DNA of 64,000 nucleotides from contig OZ038510.1 of NCBI GenBank assembly GCA_964036315.1, forward strand, positions 85,552,073 through 85,616,072, written 5' to 3'. This document shows positions 41,001 through 54,925 of the stretch, in pieces. The notes under the pieces were generated by a model. The model was not told the DNA's origin, made no database searches, and saw only the letters and a program-made list of their open reading frames with translations. The position numbers and the translations under genes are program-made. The DNA is from Acanthosepion esculentum. Its lineage: Eukaryota > Mollusca > Cephalopoda > Sepiida > Sepiidae. The first letter of the stretch is position 1, and every line of letters begins with the position of its first letter.

Positions 41001-44000
41001 TCTATTGATGTGGCCATCTAATGCATTAGAAGAGGAAGACTCTATTGATGTGGTCATCTAATGGATGAGAAGAGGAAGTCTATTGATGTGGTCATCTAAT
41101 GGATGAGAAGAGGAAGTCTCTATTGATGTGGCCATGTAATGGATTTGAAGAGGAAGTCTCTATTGATGAGGTCATATAATGGATTAGAAGAGGCAGTCTC
41201 TATTGATGTGGCCATCTAATGGATTAGAAGAGGATGTCTCTATTGAAGTGGTCATCTAATGGATGAGAAGAGGAAGCCTATTGATGTGGTCATCTAATGG
41301 ATTAGAAGAGGAAGTCTCTATTCATGTGGTCATCTAATGGATTTGATGAGGAAGTCTCTTTTGATGTGGCCATCTAATGGATTAGAAGAGGAGGTCTCTA
41401 TTGATGTGGTCATCTAATGGATGAGAAGAGGAAGTCTATTGATGTGGTCATGTAATGGATTAGAAGAGGGAGTCTCTATTGATGTGGCCATCTAATGGAT
41501 TAGAAGAGGATGTCTCTATTAATGTGGTCAGCTAATGGATGAGAAGAGGAAGTCACTATTGATGTGGCCATGTAATGGATTAGAAGAGGAAGTCTCTCTT
41601 GAGGTGGTCATCAAATGGATTAGAAGAGGAAGTCTCTATTGATGTGGTCATCTAATGGATTAGAAGCGGAAGTCTCTATTGATCTGGACATCTAATGGAT
41701 GAGAAGAGGAAGACTATTGATGTGGTCATGTAATGGATTAGAAGAGGGAGTCTCTATTGATGTGGACATCTAATGGATTAGAAGAGGTAGTCACTATTGA
41801 TGTGGCCATCTAATGGATTAGAAGAGGAAGTCTCTATTGATGTGGCCATATAATGGATAAGAAGAGGAAGTCTCTATTGATGTGGTCATCTAATGGATTA
41901 GAAGAGGAAGTCTCTATCGATGTGGTCATCTAATGGATTAGAAGAGGCAGTCTCTATTGATGTGGCCATGTAATGGATTAGAAGAGAGAGTCTCTATTGA
42001 TGTGGTCATCTAATGGATGAGAAGAGGAAGTATCTATTGATGTGGTCATCTAATGGATGAGAAGAGGATGTCTATTGATGTGGTCATCTAATGGATGAGA
42101 AGAGGAAGTCACTATTGATGTGGCCATCTTATGGATTAGAAGAGGAAATCTCTATTGATGTGGTCATCTAATGGATGAGAAGAGGAAGTCTCTATTGATG
42201 TGGCCATCTAATGGATTAGAAGAGGAAGACTCTATTGATGTGGTCGTCAAATGGATTAGAAGAGGAAGTCTATTGATGTGGTCATATAATGTATTGGAAG
42301 AGGCAGTCTCTATTGATGTGGCCACCTAATGGATTAGAAGAGGATGACTCTATTGATGTGGTCAACTAATGGATGAGAAGAGGAAGTCTATTGATGTGGT
42401 CATCTAATGGATTAGAAGAGGGAGTCTCTATTGATGTGGACATCTAATGGATTAGAAGAGGATGTCTCTATTGATGTGGTCATCTAATGGATTAGAAGCG
42501 GAAGTCTCTATTGATGTGGTCATCTAATGGATGAGAAGAGGAAGTCTCTATTGATGTGGTCATCTAATGGATTAGAAGAGGATGTCTCTATTGATGTGGT
42601 CATCTAATGGATTAGAAGCGGAAGTCTCTATTGATGTGGTCATCTAATGGATGAGAAGAGGAAGTCTCTATTGATGTGGTCATCTAATGGATGAGAAGAG
42701 GAAGTCTCTATTGATGTGGTCATCTAATGGATTAGAAGAGGAAGTCTCTATTGATGTGGTCGTCTAATGGATGAGAAGAGGAAGACTATTGATGTGGTCA
42801 TGTAATGGATTAGAAGAGGGAGTCTCTATTGATGTGGACATCTACTGGATTAGAAGAGGATGTCTCTATTGATGTGGTCATCTAATGGATGAGAAGAGGA
42901 AATCTATTGATGTGGTCATCTAATGTATGAGAAGAGGAAGTCCCTATTGATGTGGTCATCTAATGGACGAGAAGAGGAAGTCACTATTGATGTGGCCATA
43001 TAATGGATTAGAAGAGGAAGTCTCTATTGATGTGGCCATCTAATGGATTAGAAGAGGAAGTCTCTATTGATGTGGCCATATAATGGATTTGAAGAGGAAG
43101 TCTCTATTGATGTGGTCATCTAATGGATGAGAAGAGGATGTCTTTTTATGTGGTCATCTAATGGATGAGAAGAAGAAGTCACTATTGATGTGGCCATCTT
43201 ATGGATTAGAAGAGGAAATCTCTATTGATGTGGTCATCTAATGGATGAGAAGAGGAAGTCTCTATTGATGTGGCCATCTAATGCATTAGAAGAGGAAGAC
43301 TCTATTGATGTGGTCATCTAATGGATGAGAAGAGGAAGTCTATTGAGGTGGTCATCTAATGGATGAGAAGAGGAAGTCTCTATTGATGTGGCCATGTAAT
43401 GGATTTGAAGAGGAAGTCTCTATTGATGAGGTCATATAATGGATTAGAAGAGGCAGTCTCTATTGATGTGGCCATCTAATGGATTAGAAGAGGATGTCTC
43501 TATTGATGTGGTCATCTAATGGATGAGAAGAGGAAGCCTATTGATGTGGTCATCTAATGGATTAGAAGAGGAAGTCTCTATTCATGTGGTCATCTAATGG
43601 ATTTGATGAGGAAGTCTCTTTTGATGTGGCCATCTAATGGATTAGAAGAGGAGGTCTCTATTGATGTGGTCATCTAATGGATGAGAAGAGGAAGTCTATT
43701 GATGTGGTCATGTAATGGATTAGAAGAGGGAGTCTCTATTGATGTGGCCATCTAATGGATTAGAAGAGGATGTCTCTATTAATGTGGTCAGCTAATGGAT
43801 GAGAAGAGGAAGTCACTATTGATGTGGCCATGTAATGGATTAGAAGAGGAAGTCTCTCTTGATGTGGTCATCTAATGGATGAGAAGAGGAAGTCTATTGA
43901 TGTGGTCATCTAATGGATTAGAAGAGGGAGTCTCTATTGATGTGGACATCTAATGGATTAGAAGAGGATGTCTCTATTGATGTGGTCATCTAATGGATTA

Positions 44001-44240
44001 GAAGCGGAAGTCTCTATTGATGTGGTCATCTAATGGATGAGAAGAGGAAGTCTCTATTGATGTGGTCATCTAATGGATTAGAAGAGGATGTCTCTATTGA
44101 TGTGGTCATCTAATGGATTAGAAGCGGAAGTCTCTATTGATGTGGTCATCTAATGGATGAGAAGAGGAAGTCTCTATTGATGTGGTCATCTAATGGATTA
44201 GAAGAGGAAGTCTCTATTGATGTGGTCGTCTAATGGATGA
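38081..44240. repeat. Higher-order repeats with 1,268- and 3,412-bp spacing
   Basis: The GGTCGTCTAATGG landmark lies at 38081, 39349 and 42761, and the TCTTTTTATGTGG landmark at 38461, 39729 and 43141. Both landmarks give the same spacings of 1,268 and 3,412 bp. A further GGTCGTC landmark at 44227 is 1,466 bp on. Copies share most variants, so these are recent segmental duplications of many units at a time. Confidence 0.88.
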
Positions 44241-47200
44241 GAAGAGGAAGACTATTGATGTGGTCATGTAATGGATTAGAAGAGGGAGTCTCTATTGATG
44301 TGGACATCTAATGGATTAGAAGAGGATGTCTCTATTGATGTGGTCATCTAATGGATGAGAAGAGGAAATCTATTGATGTGGTCATCTAATGTATGAGAAG
44401 AGGAAGTCCCTATTGATGTGGTCATCTAATGGACGAGAAGAGGAAGTCACTATTGATGTGGCCATGTAATGGATTAGAAGAGGAAGTCTCTCTTGATGTG
44501 GTCATCAAATGGATTAGAAGAGGAAGTCTCTATTGATGTGGTCATCTAATGGATTAGAAGCGGAAGTCTCTATTGATCTGGACATCTAATGGATGAGAAG
44601 AGGAAGACTATTGATGTGGTCATGTAATGGATTAGAAGAGGGAGTCTCTATTGATGTGGACATCTAATGGATTAGAAGAGGTAGTCACTATTGAAGTGGC
44701 CATCTAATGGATTAGAAGTGGAAGTCTCTATTGATGTGGCCATATAATGGATAAGAAGAGGAAGTCTCTATTGATGTGGTCATCTAATGGATTAGAAGAG
44801 GAAGTCTCTATCGATGTGGTCATCTAATGGATTAGAAGAGGCAGTCTCTATTGATGTGGCCATGTAATGGATTAGAAGAGAGAGTCTCTATTGATGTGGT
44901 CATCTAATGGATGAGAAGAGGAAGTATCTATTGATGTGGTCATCTAATGGATGAGAAGAGGATGTCTATTGATGTGGTCATCTAATGGATGAGAAGAGGA
45001 AGTCACTATTGATGTGGCCATCTTATGGATTAGAAGAGGAAGTCTCTATTGATGTGGTCATCTAATGGATTAGAAGAGGGAGTCTCTATTGATGTGGACA
45101 TCTAATGGATTAGAAGAGGATGTCTCTATTGATGTGGTCATCTAATGGATTAGAAGCGGAAGTCTCTATTGATGTGGTCATCTAATGGATGAGAAGAGGA
45201 AGTCTCTATTGATGTGGTCATCTAATGTATTAGAAGAGGAAGTCTCTATTGATGTGGTCATCTAATGGATGAGAAGAGGAAGTCTATTGATGTGGTCATG
45301 TAATGGATTAGAAGAGGGAGTCTCTATTAATGTGCACATCTAATGGATTAGAAGAGGATGTCTCTATTGATGTGGTCATCTAATGGATGAGGAGAGGAAA
45401 TCTACTGATGTGGTCATCTAATGGATGAGAAGAGGAAGTCTCTATTGATGTGGTCATCTAATGGATGAGAAGAGGAAGTCACTATTGATGTGGCCATGTA
45501 ATGGATTAGAAGAGGTAGTCTCTATTGATGTGGCCATCTAATGGATTAGAAGAGGAAGTCTCTATTGATGTGGCAATATAATGGATTAGAAGAGGAAGTC
45601 TCTATTGATGTGGTCATCTAATGGATTAGAAGAGGAAGTCTCTATTGATGTGGTCATCTAATGGATTAGAAGAGGCAGTCTCTATTGATGTGGCAATGTA
45701 ATGGATGAGAAAAGGAAGTCACTATTGATGTGGCCATCTTATAGATTAGAAGAGGAAATCTCTATTGATGTGGTCATCTAATGGATGAGAAGCGGAAGTC
45801 TCTATTGATGTGGCCATCTAATGGATTAGAAGAGGAAGACTCTATTTATGTGGTCATCAAATGGATTAGAAGAGGAAGTCTATTGATGTGGTCATATAAT
45901 GGATTAGAAGAGGCAGTCTCTATTGATGTGGCCATCTAATGGATTAGAAGAGGATGACTCTATTGATGTGGTCATCTAATGGATGAGAAGAGGAAGTCTA
46001 TTGATGTGGTCATCTAATGGATTAGAAGAGGAAGTCCCTATTCATGTGGTCATCTAATGGATTTGATGAGGAAGTCTCTTTTGATGTGGCCATCTAATGC
46101 ATTAGAAGAGGAGGTCTCTATTGATGTGGTCATCTAATGGATGAGAAGAGGAAGTCTATTGATGTGGTCATGTAATGGATTAGAAGAAAGACTCTCTATT
46201 GATGTGGCCATCTAATGGATTAGAAGAGGATGTCTCTATTCATGTGGTCATCTAATGGATGAGAAGTGGAAGTCTATTGATGTGGTCATCTAATGGATGA
46301 GAAGAGGAAGTCTCTATTGATGTGGTCATCTAATGGACGAGAAGAGGAAGTCACTATTGATGTGGCCATGTAATGGATTAGAAGAGGAAGTCTCTCTTGA
46401 TGTCGTCATCAAATGGATTAGAAGAGGAAATCTCTATTGATGTGGTCATCTAATGGATTAGAAGAGGAAGTCTCTATTGATGTGGACATATAATGGATGA
46501 GAAGAGGAAGTCTATTGATGTAGTCATCTAATGGATGAGAAGAGGAAGCCTCTATTGATGTGGCCATCTAATGGATTAGAAGAGGAAGTCTCAATTGATG
46601 TGGTCATCTAATGGATTAGAAGAGGAGGTATGTATTGATGTGGCCATGTAATGGATTAGAAGAGGAAGTTTCTATTGATGTGGTCTTATAATGGATTAGA
46701 AGAGGAAGTCTCTATTGAAGTGGTCATCTAATGGATGAGAAGAGGAAGTCTATTGATGAGGTCATCTAATGGATGAGAAGAGGAAGTCCCTATTCATGTG
46801 GTCATCTAATGGATTAGAAGAGGAAGTCTCTATTGATGTGGTCATCTAATGGATTAGAAGAGGAAGTCTCTATTGATGTGGTCATCTAATGGATGAGAAG
46901 AGGAAATCTATTGATGTGGTCATCTAATGGATGAGAAGAGGAAGTCTCTATTGATGTGGTCATCTAATGGATGAGAAGAGGAACTCACTATTGTTGTGGC
47001 CATGTAATGGATTAGCAGAGGAAGTCTCTATTGATGTGGCCATCTAATGGATTAGAAGAGGAAATCTCTATTGATGTGGACATGTAATGGATTAGAAGAG
47101 GAAGTCTCTATTGATGTGGTCATCTGATGGATTAGTAGAGGAAGTCTCTATTGATGTGGTCATATAATGGATTAGAAGAGGAAGTCTCTATTGATGTGGC

Positions 47201-50200
47201 CATGTAATGGATTAGAAGAGAGAGTCTCTATTGATGTGGTCATCTAATGGATGAGAAGAGGAAGTCTCTATTGATGTGGTCATCTAATGGATGAGAAGAG
47301 GATGTCTATTGATGTGGTCATCTAATGTATGAGAAGAGGAAGTCTCTATTGATGTGGCCATCTAATGGATTAGAAGAGGAAATCTCTATTGATGTGGTCA
47401 TCTAATGGATGAGAAGCGGAAGTCTCTATTGATGTGGCCATCTAATGGTTTAGAAGAAGAAGTCTCTATTGATGTGGTCATCTAATGAATGAGAAGAGGA
47501 AGTCTATTGATGTGGTCATCAAATGGATGAGATGAGGAAGTCTCTATTGATGTGGTTATCTAATGGATGAGACGAGGAAGTCTCTATTGATGTGGTCATC
47601 TAATGGATGAGAAGAGGAAGTCACTATTGATGTGGCCATCTAATGGATGAGAAGAGGAAGTATCTATTGATGTGGTCATCTAATGGATGAGAAGAGGATG
47701 TCTATTGATGTGGTCATCTAATGGATGAGAAGAGGAAGTCACTATTGATGTGGCCATCTTATGGATTAGAAGAGGAAATCTCTATTGATGTGGTCATCTA
47801 ATGGATGAAAAGAGGAAGTCTCTATTGATGCGGCCATCTAATGGATTAGAAGAAGAAGACTCTATTGATGTGGTCATCAAATGGATTAGAAGAGGAAGTC
47901 TCTTTTGATGTGGCCATCTAATGGATTAGAAGAGGAGGTCTCTATTGATGTGGTCATCTAATGCATGAGAAGAGGAAGTCTATTGATGTGGTCATGTAAT
48001 GTATTAGAAGAGGGACTCTCTATTGATGTGGCCATCTAATGGATTAGAAGAGGATGTCTCTATTCATGTGGTCATCTAATGGATGAGAAGTGGAAGTCTA
48101 TTGATGTGGTCATCTAATGGATGAGAAGAGGAAGTTTCTATTGATGTGTTCATCTAATGGACGAGAAGAGGAAGTCTCTATTAATGTGGCCATGTAATGG
48201 ATTAGAAGAGGAAGTCTCTCTTGATGTGGTCATCATATGGATTAGAAGAGGAAGTCTACATTGATGTGGTCATCTAATGGATTAGAAGAGGAAGTCTCTA
48301 TTGATGTGGACATATAATGGATGAGAAGAGGAAGTCTATTGATGTGGTCATCTAATGGATGAGAAGAGGAAGTCACTATTGAATTGGCCATGTAATGGTT
48401 TAGAAGAGGAAGTCTCTATTGATGTGGCCATCTAATGGATTAGAAGAGGAAGTCTCTATTGATGTGGCCATGTAATGGATTAGAAGAGGAAGTCTCTATT
48501 GATGTGGTCATCTAATGGATTAGAAGAGGAAGTCTCTATTGATGTGGTCATCTAATGGATTAGAAGAGGAAGTCTCTATTGATGTGGTCATCTAATCTAT
48601 GAGAAGAGGAAGTCTCTATTGATGTGGCCATCTAATGGATTAGAAGAGGAAATCTCTATTGATGTGGTCATCTAATGGATGAGAAGCGGAAGTCTCTATT
48701 GATGTGGCCATCTAATGGAAGAGAAGAGGAAGTCTCTATTGATGTGGCCATGTAATGGATTAGAAGAGGAAGTCTCTATTGATGTGGCCATGTAATGGAT
48801 TAGAAGAGAGTCTCTATTGATGTGGTCATCTAATGGATGAGAAGAGGAAGTCTATTGATGTGGTCATGTAAAGGATTAGAAGAGGAAGTCTCTATTGATG
48901 TGGCCATGTAATCGATTAGAAGAGGAAGTCTCTATTGATGTGGTCATCTAATGGATTAGAAGAGGAAGTCTCTATTGATGTGGTCATCTAATGGATTAGA
49001 AGAGGAAGTCTCTATTGATGTGGTCATCTAATGGATGAGAAGAGGAAGTCTATTGATGTGGTCATGTAATGGATTAGAAGAGGGAGTCTCTATTGATGTG
49101 GACATCTAATGGATTAGAAGAGGATGTCTCTATAGATGTGGTCATCTAATGGATGAGAAGAGGAAATCTATTGATGTGGTCATCTAATGGATGAGAAGAG
49201 GAAGTCTCTATTGATGTGGTCATCTAATGGATGAGAAGAGGAAGTCACTATTGATGTGGCCATGTAATGGATTAGAAGAGGAAGTCTCTATTGATGTGGT
49301 CATCTAATGGATGAGAAGAGGAAGTCTATTGATGTGGTCATGTAATGGATTAGAAGAGGGAGTCTCTATTGATGTGGCCATCTAATGGATTAGAAGAGGA
49401 AGTCTCTATTGATGTGGCCATATAATGGATTAGAACAGGAAGTCTCTATTGATGTGTTCATCTAATGGATTAGAAGAGGAAATCTCTATTGATGTGGTCA
49501 TCTAATGGATTAGAATAGGCAGTCTCTATTGATGTGGCCATATAATGGATTACAAGAGAGAGTCTCTATTGATGTGGTCATCTAATGGATGAGAAGTGGA
49601 AGTATCTATTGATGTGGTCATCTAATGGATGAGAAGAGGATGTCTATTGATGTGGTCATCTAATCTATGAAAAGAGGAAGTCTCTATTGATGTGGCCATC
49701 TAATGGATTAGAAGAGGAAATCTCTATTGATGTGGTCATCTAATGGATGAGAAGCGGAAGTCTCTATTGATGTGGCCATCTAATGGTTTAGAAGAGGAAG
49801 TCTCTATTGATGTGGTCATCTAATGGATGAGAAGAGGATGTCTATTGATGTGGTCATCTAATGGATGAGAAGAGGAAGTCTCTATTGATGTGGTCATCTA
49901 ATGGATTAGGAGTGGAAGTCTCTATTGTTGTGGTCATCTAATGGATGAGAAGAGGAAGTCACTATTGATGTGGCCATGTAATGGATTAGAAGAGGAAGTA
50001 TCTATTGATGTGGCCATCTAATGGATTAGAAGAGGAAGTCTCTATTGATGTGACCATGTAATGGATTAGAAGAGGAAGTCTCTATTGAAGTGGTCATCTA
50101 ATGGATTAGAAGAGGAAGTCTCTATTGATGTGCTCATCTAATGGATGAGAAGAGGATGTCTATTGATGTGGCCATGTAATGGATTAGAAGAGGGAGTCTC

Positions 50201-53200
50201 TATTGATGTGGCCATGTAATGGATTAGAAGAGAGTCTCTATTGATGTGGTCATCTAATGGATGAGAAGAGGAAGTCTATTGATGTGGTCATGTAAAGGAT
50301 TAGAAGAGGAAGTCTCTATTGATGTGGCCATGTAATCGATTAGAAGAGGAAGTCTCTATTGATGTGGTCATCTAATGGATTAGAAGAGGAAGTCTCTATT
50401 GATGTGGTCATCTAATGGATTAGAAGAGGAAGTCTCTATTGATGTGGTCATCTAATGGATGAGAAGAGGAAGTCTCTATTGATGTGGTCATCTAATGGAT
50501 GAGAAGAGGAAATCTATTGATGTGGTCATCTAATGGATGAGAAGAGGAAGTCTCTATTGATGTGGTCATCTAATGGATGAGAAGAGGAAGTCACTATTGA
50601 TGTGGCCATATAATGGATTAGAAGAGGAAGTCTCTATTGATGTGGTCATCTAATGGATGAGAAGAGGAAGTCTATTGATGTGGTCATGTAATGGATTAGA
50701 AGAGGGAGTCTCTATTGATGTGGCCATCTAATGGATTAGAAGAGGAAGTCTCTATTGATGTGACCATATAATGGATTAGAACAGGAAGTCTCTATTGATG
50801 TGTTCATCTAATGGATTAGAAGAGGAAATCTCTATTGATGTGGTCATCTAATGGATTAGAATAGGCAGTCTCTATTGATGTGGCCATATAATGGATTACA
50901 AGAGAGAGTCTCTATTGATGTGGTCATCTAATGGATGAGAAGTGGAAGTATCTATTGATGTGGTCATCTAATGGATGAGAAGAGGAAGTCACTATTGATG
51001 TGGCCATCTTAAGGATTAGAAGAGGAAATCTCTATTGATATGGTCATCTAATGGATGAGAAGAGGAAGTCTCTATTGATGTGGCCATCTAATGGATTAGA
51101 AGAGGAAGTCTCTATTGATGTGGTCATCTAATGGATGAGAAGAGGAAGTCTATTGATGTGCTCATCTAATTGATGAGAAGAGGAAGTATCTATTGATGTG
51201 GCCATGTAATGGATTTGAAGAGGAAGTCTCTATTGATGTGGTCATCTAATGGATGAGAAGAGGAAGTCTCTATTGATGTGGCCATCTAATGGATTAGAAG
51301 AGGAAGACTCTATTGATGTGGTCATCTAATGGATGAGAAGAGGAAGTCTATTGATGTGGTCATCTAATTGATGAGAAGCGCAATTCTCTATTGATGTGGC
51401 CATGTAATGGATTAGAAGAGAGAGTCTCTATTGATGTGGTCATCTCATGGATGAGAAGAGGAAGTCTCTATTGATGTGGTCATCTAATGGATGAGAAGAG
51501 GATGTCTATTGATGTGGTCATCTAATGTATGAGAAGAGGAAGTCTCTATTGATGTGGCCATCTAATGGATTAGATTAGGGCGTCTCTATTGATGTGGTCA
51601 TCTAATGGATGAGAAGAGGAAGTCTATTGATGTGGTCATGTAATGGATTAGAAGAGGAAGTCTCTATTGATGTGGACATATAATGGATTAGAAGAGGATG
51701 TCTCTATTGATGTGGTCATCTAATGGATGAGAAGAGGAAGTCTATTGATGTGGTCATCTAATGGATGAGAAGATGAAGTCTGTATTGATGTGGTCATCTA
51801 ATGGATGAGAAGAGGAAGTCTATTGATGTGGTCATCTAATGCATGAGAAGATGAAGTCTATTGATGTGCTCATCTAATAGATGAGAAGAGGAAGTCTCTA
51901 TTGATGTGGCCATGTAATGGATTTGAAGAGGAAGTCTCTATTGATGTGGTCATCTAATGGATGAGAAGAGGAAGTCTCTATTGATGTGGCCATCTAATGG
52001 ATTAGAAGAGGAAGACTCTATTGATGTGGTCATCTAATGGATGAGAAGAGGAAGTCTATTGATGTGGTCATCTAATGGATGAGAAGAGGAAGTGTCTATT
52101 GATGTGGCCATGTAATGGATTTGAAGAGGAAGACTCTATTGATGTGGTTATCAAATGGATTAGAAGAGGAAGTCAATTGATGTGGTCGTATAATGAATTA
52201 GAAGAGGCAGTCTCTATTGATGTGGCCATCTAATGGATTAGAAGCGGATGTCACTATTGATGTGGTCATCTAATGGATGAGAAGAGGAAGTCTATTGATG
52301 TGTTCATCTAATGGATTAGAAGAAGAAGGCTCTATTCATGTGGTCATCTAATGGATTTGATGAGGAAGTCTCTTTTGATGTGGCCATCTAATGGATTTGA
52401 AGAGGAGGTCTCTATTGATGTGGTCATCAAATGGATGAGAAGAGGAAGTCTATTGATGTGGTTATGTAATGGATTAGAAGAGGGAGTCTCTATTGATGTG
52501 GCCATCTAATGGATGAGAAGAGGAAGTCACTATTGATGTGGCCATGTAATGGATTAGAAGTGGAAGTCTCTCTTTATGTGGTCATCAAATGGATTATAAG
52601 AGGAAGTCTCTATTGATGTGGTCATCTAATGGATTAAAAGAGGAAGTCTCTATTGATGTGGACATATAATGGATGAGAAGAGGAAGTCTATTGATGTGGT
52701 CATCTAATGGATGAGAAGAGGAGGTCTCTATTGATGTGGCCATCTAATGGATTAGAAGAGGAAGTCTCTATTGAGGTGGTCATCTAATGGATTAGAAGAG
52801 GAAGTCTCTATTGATGTGGACATATAATGGATGAGAAGAGGAAGTCTATTGATGTGGTCATCTAATGGATTAGAAGAGGAAGACTCTATTGATGTGGTCA
52901 TCAAATGGATTAGAAGAGGAAGTCTATTGATGTGGTCGTATAATGGATTAGAAGAGGAAGTCTCTATTGATGTGGCCATGTAATGGATTAGAAGAGGAAG
53001 TCTCTATTGATGTGGCCATCTAATGGATTAGAAGAGGAAGACTCTATTGATGTGGTCATCAAATGGATTAGAAGAGGATGTCTATTGATGTGGTCATCTG
53101 ATTGATGAGAAGAGGAAGTCTCTATTGATGTGTTCATCTAATGGATTAATAGAAGAAGTCTCTATTGATGTGGACATCTAATGGATGAGAAGAGGAAGTC

Positions 53201-54925
53201 ACTATTGATGTGGTCATCTAATGGATTAGAAGAGGAAGTCTCTATTGATGTGGTCATCTAATGGATTAGAAGAGGAAGTCTCTATTGATGTGGTCATTTA
53301 ATGGATGAGAACAGGAGGTCTATTGATGTGGTCATGTAATGGATTAGAAGAGGGAGTCTCTATTTATGTGGACATCTAATGGATTAGAAGAGGATGTCTC
53401 TATTGATGTGGTCATCTAATGGATGAGAAGAGGAAATCTATTGATGTGGTCATCTAATGGATGAGAAGAGGAAGTCTCTATTGATGTGGTCATCTAATGG
53501 ATGAGAAGAGGAAGTCACTATTGATGTGGCCATGTAATGGATTAAAAGAGGAAGTCTCTATTGATGTGGCCATCTAATGGATGAGAAGAGGAAGTCTCTA
53601 TTGATGTGGCCATCTCATGGATTAGAAGAGGAAGTCTCTATTGATGTGGCCATGTAATGGATTAGAAGAGAGAGTCTCTATTGATGTGGTCATCTAATGG
53701 ATGAGAAGTGGAAGTATCTATTGATGTGGTCATCTAATGGATGAGAAGAGGAAGTCACTATTGATGTGGCCATCTTAAGGATTAGAAGAGGAAATCTCTA
53801 TTGATGTGGTCATCTAATGGATGAGAAGAGGAAGTCTCTATTGATGTGGCCATCTCATGGATTAGAAGAGGAAGTCTCTATTGATGTGGTCATCTAATGG
53901 ATGAGAAGAGGAAGTCTATTGATGTGCTCATCTAATTGATGAGAAGAGGAAGTCTCTATTGATGTGGCCATGTAATGGATTTGAAGAGGAAGTCTCTATT
54001 GATGTGGTCATCTAATGGATGAGAAGAGGAAGTCTCTATTGATGTGGTCATCTAATGGATTAGAAGAGGAAGTCTATTGATGTGGTCATCTAATGGATGA
54101 GAAGAGGAAGTCTATTGATGTGGTCATCTAATGGATGAGAAGAGGAAGTCACTATTGATGTGGCCATGTAATGGATTAGAAGAGGAAGTCTCTCTTGATG
54201 TCGTCATCCAATGGATAAGAAGAGGAAGTCTCTATTGATGTGGTCATCTAATGGATGAGAAGAGGATGTCTATTGATGTTGTCATCTAATGTATGAGAAG
54301 AGGAAGTCTCTATTGATGTGGCCATCTAATGGATTAGAAGAGGAAATCTCTATTGATGTGGACATATAATGGATGAGAAGAGGAAGTCTATTGATGTGGT
54401 CATCTAATGGATGAGAAGAGGAGGTCTCTATTGATGTGGCCATCTAATGGATTAGAAGAGGAAGTCTCTATTTATGTGGCCATCTAATGGATTAGAAGAG
54501 GACGTCTCTATTGATGTGGTCATCTAATGGATGAGAAGAGGAAGTCTATTGATGTGGTCATCTAATGGATGAGAAGAGGAAGTCTGTATTGATGTGGTCA
54601 TCTAATGGATGAGAAGAGGAAGTCACTATTGATGTGGCCATGTAATGGATTAGAAGAGGAAGTCTCTCTTGATGTCGTCATCCAATGGATAAGAAGAGGA
54701 AGTCTCTATTGATGTGGTCATCTAATGGATGAGAAGAGGATGTCTATTGATGTTGTCATCTAATGTATGAGAAGAGGAAGTCTCTATTGATGTGGCCATC
54801 TAATGGATTAGAAGAGGAAATCTCTATTGATGTGGACATATAATGGATGAGAAGAGGAAGTCTATTGATGTGGTCATCTAATGGATGAGAAGAGGAGGTC
54901 TCTATTGATGTGGCCATCTAATGGA

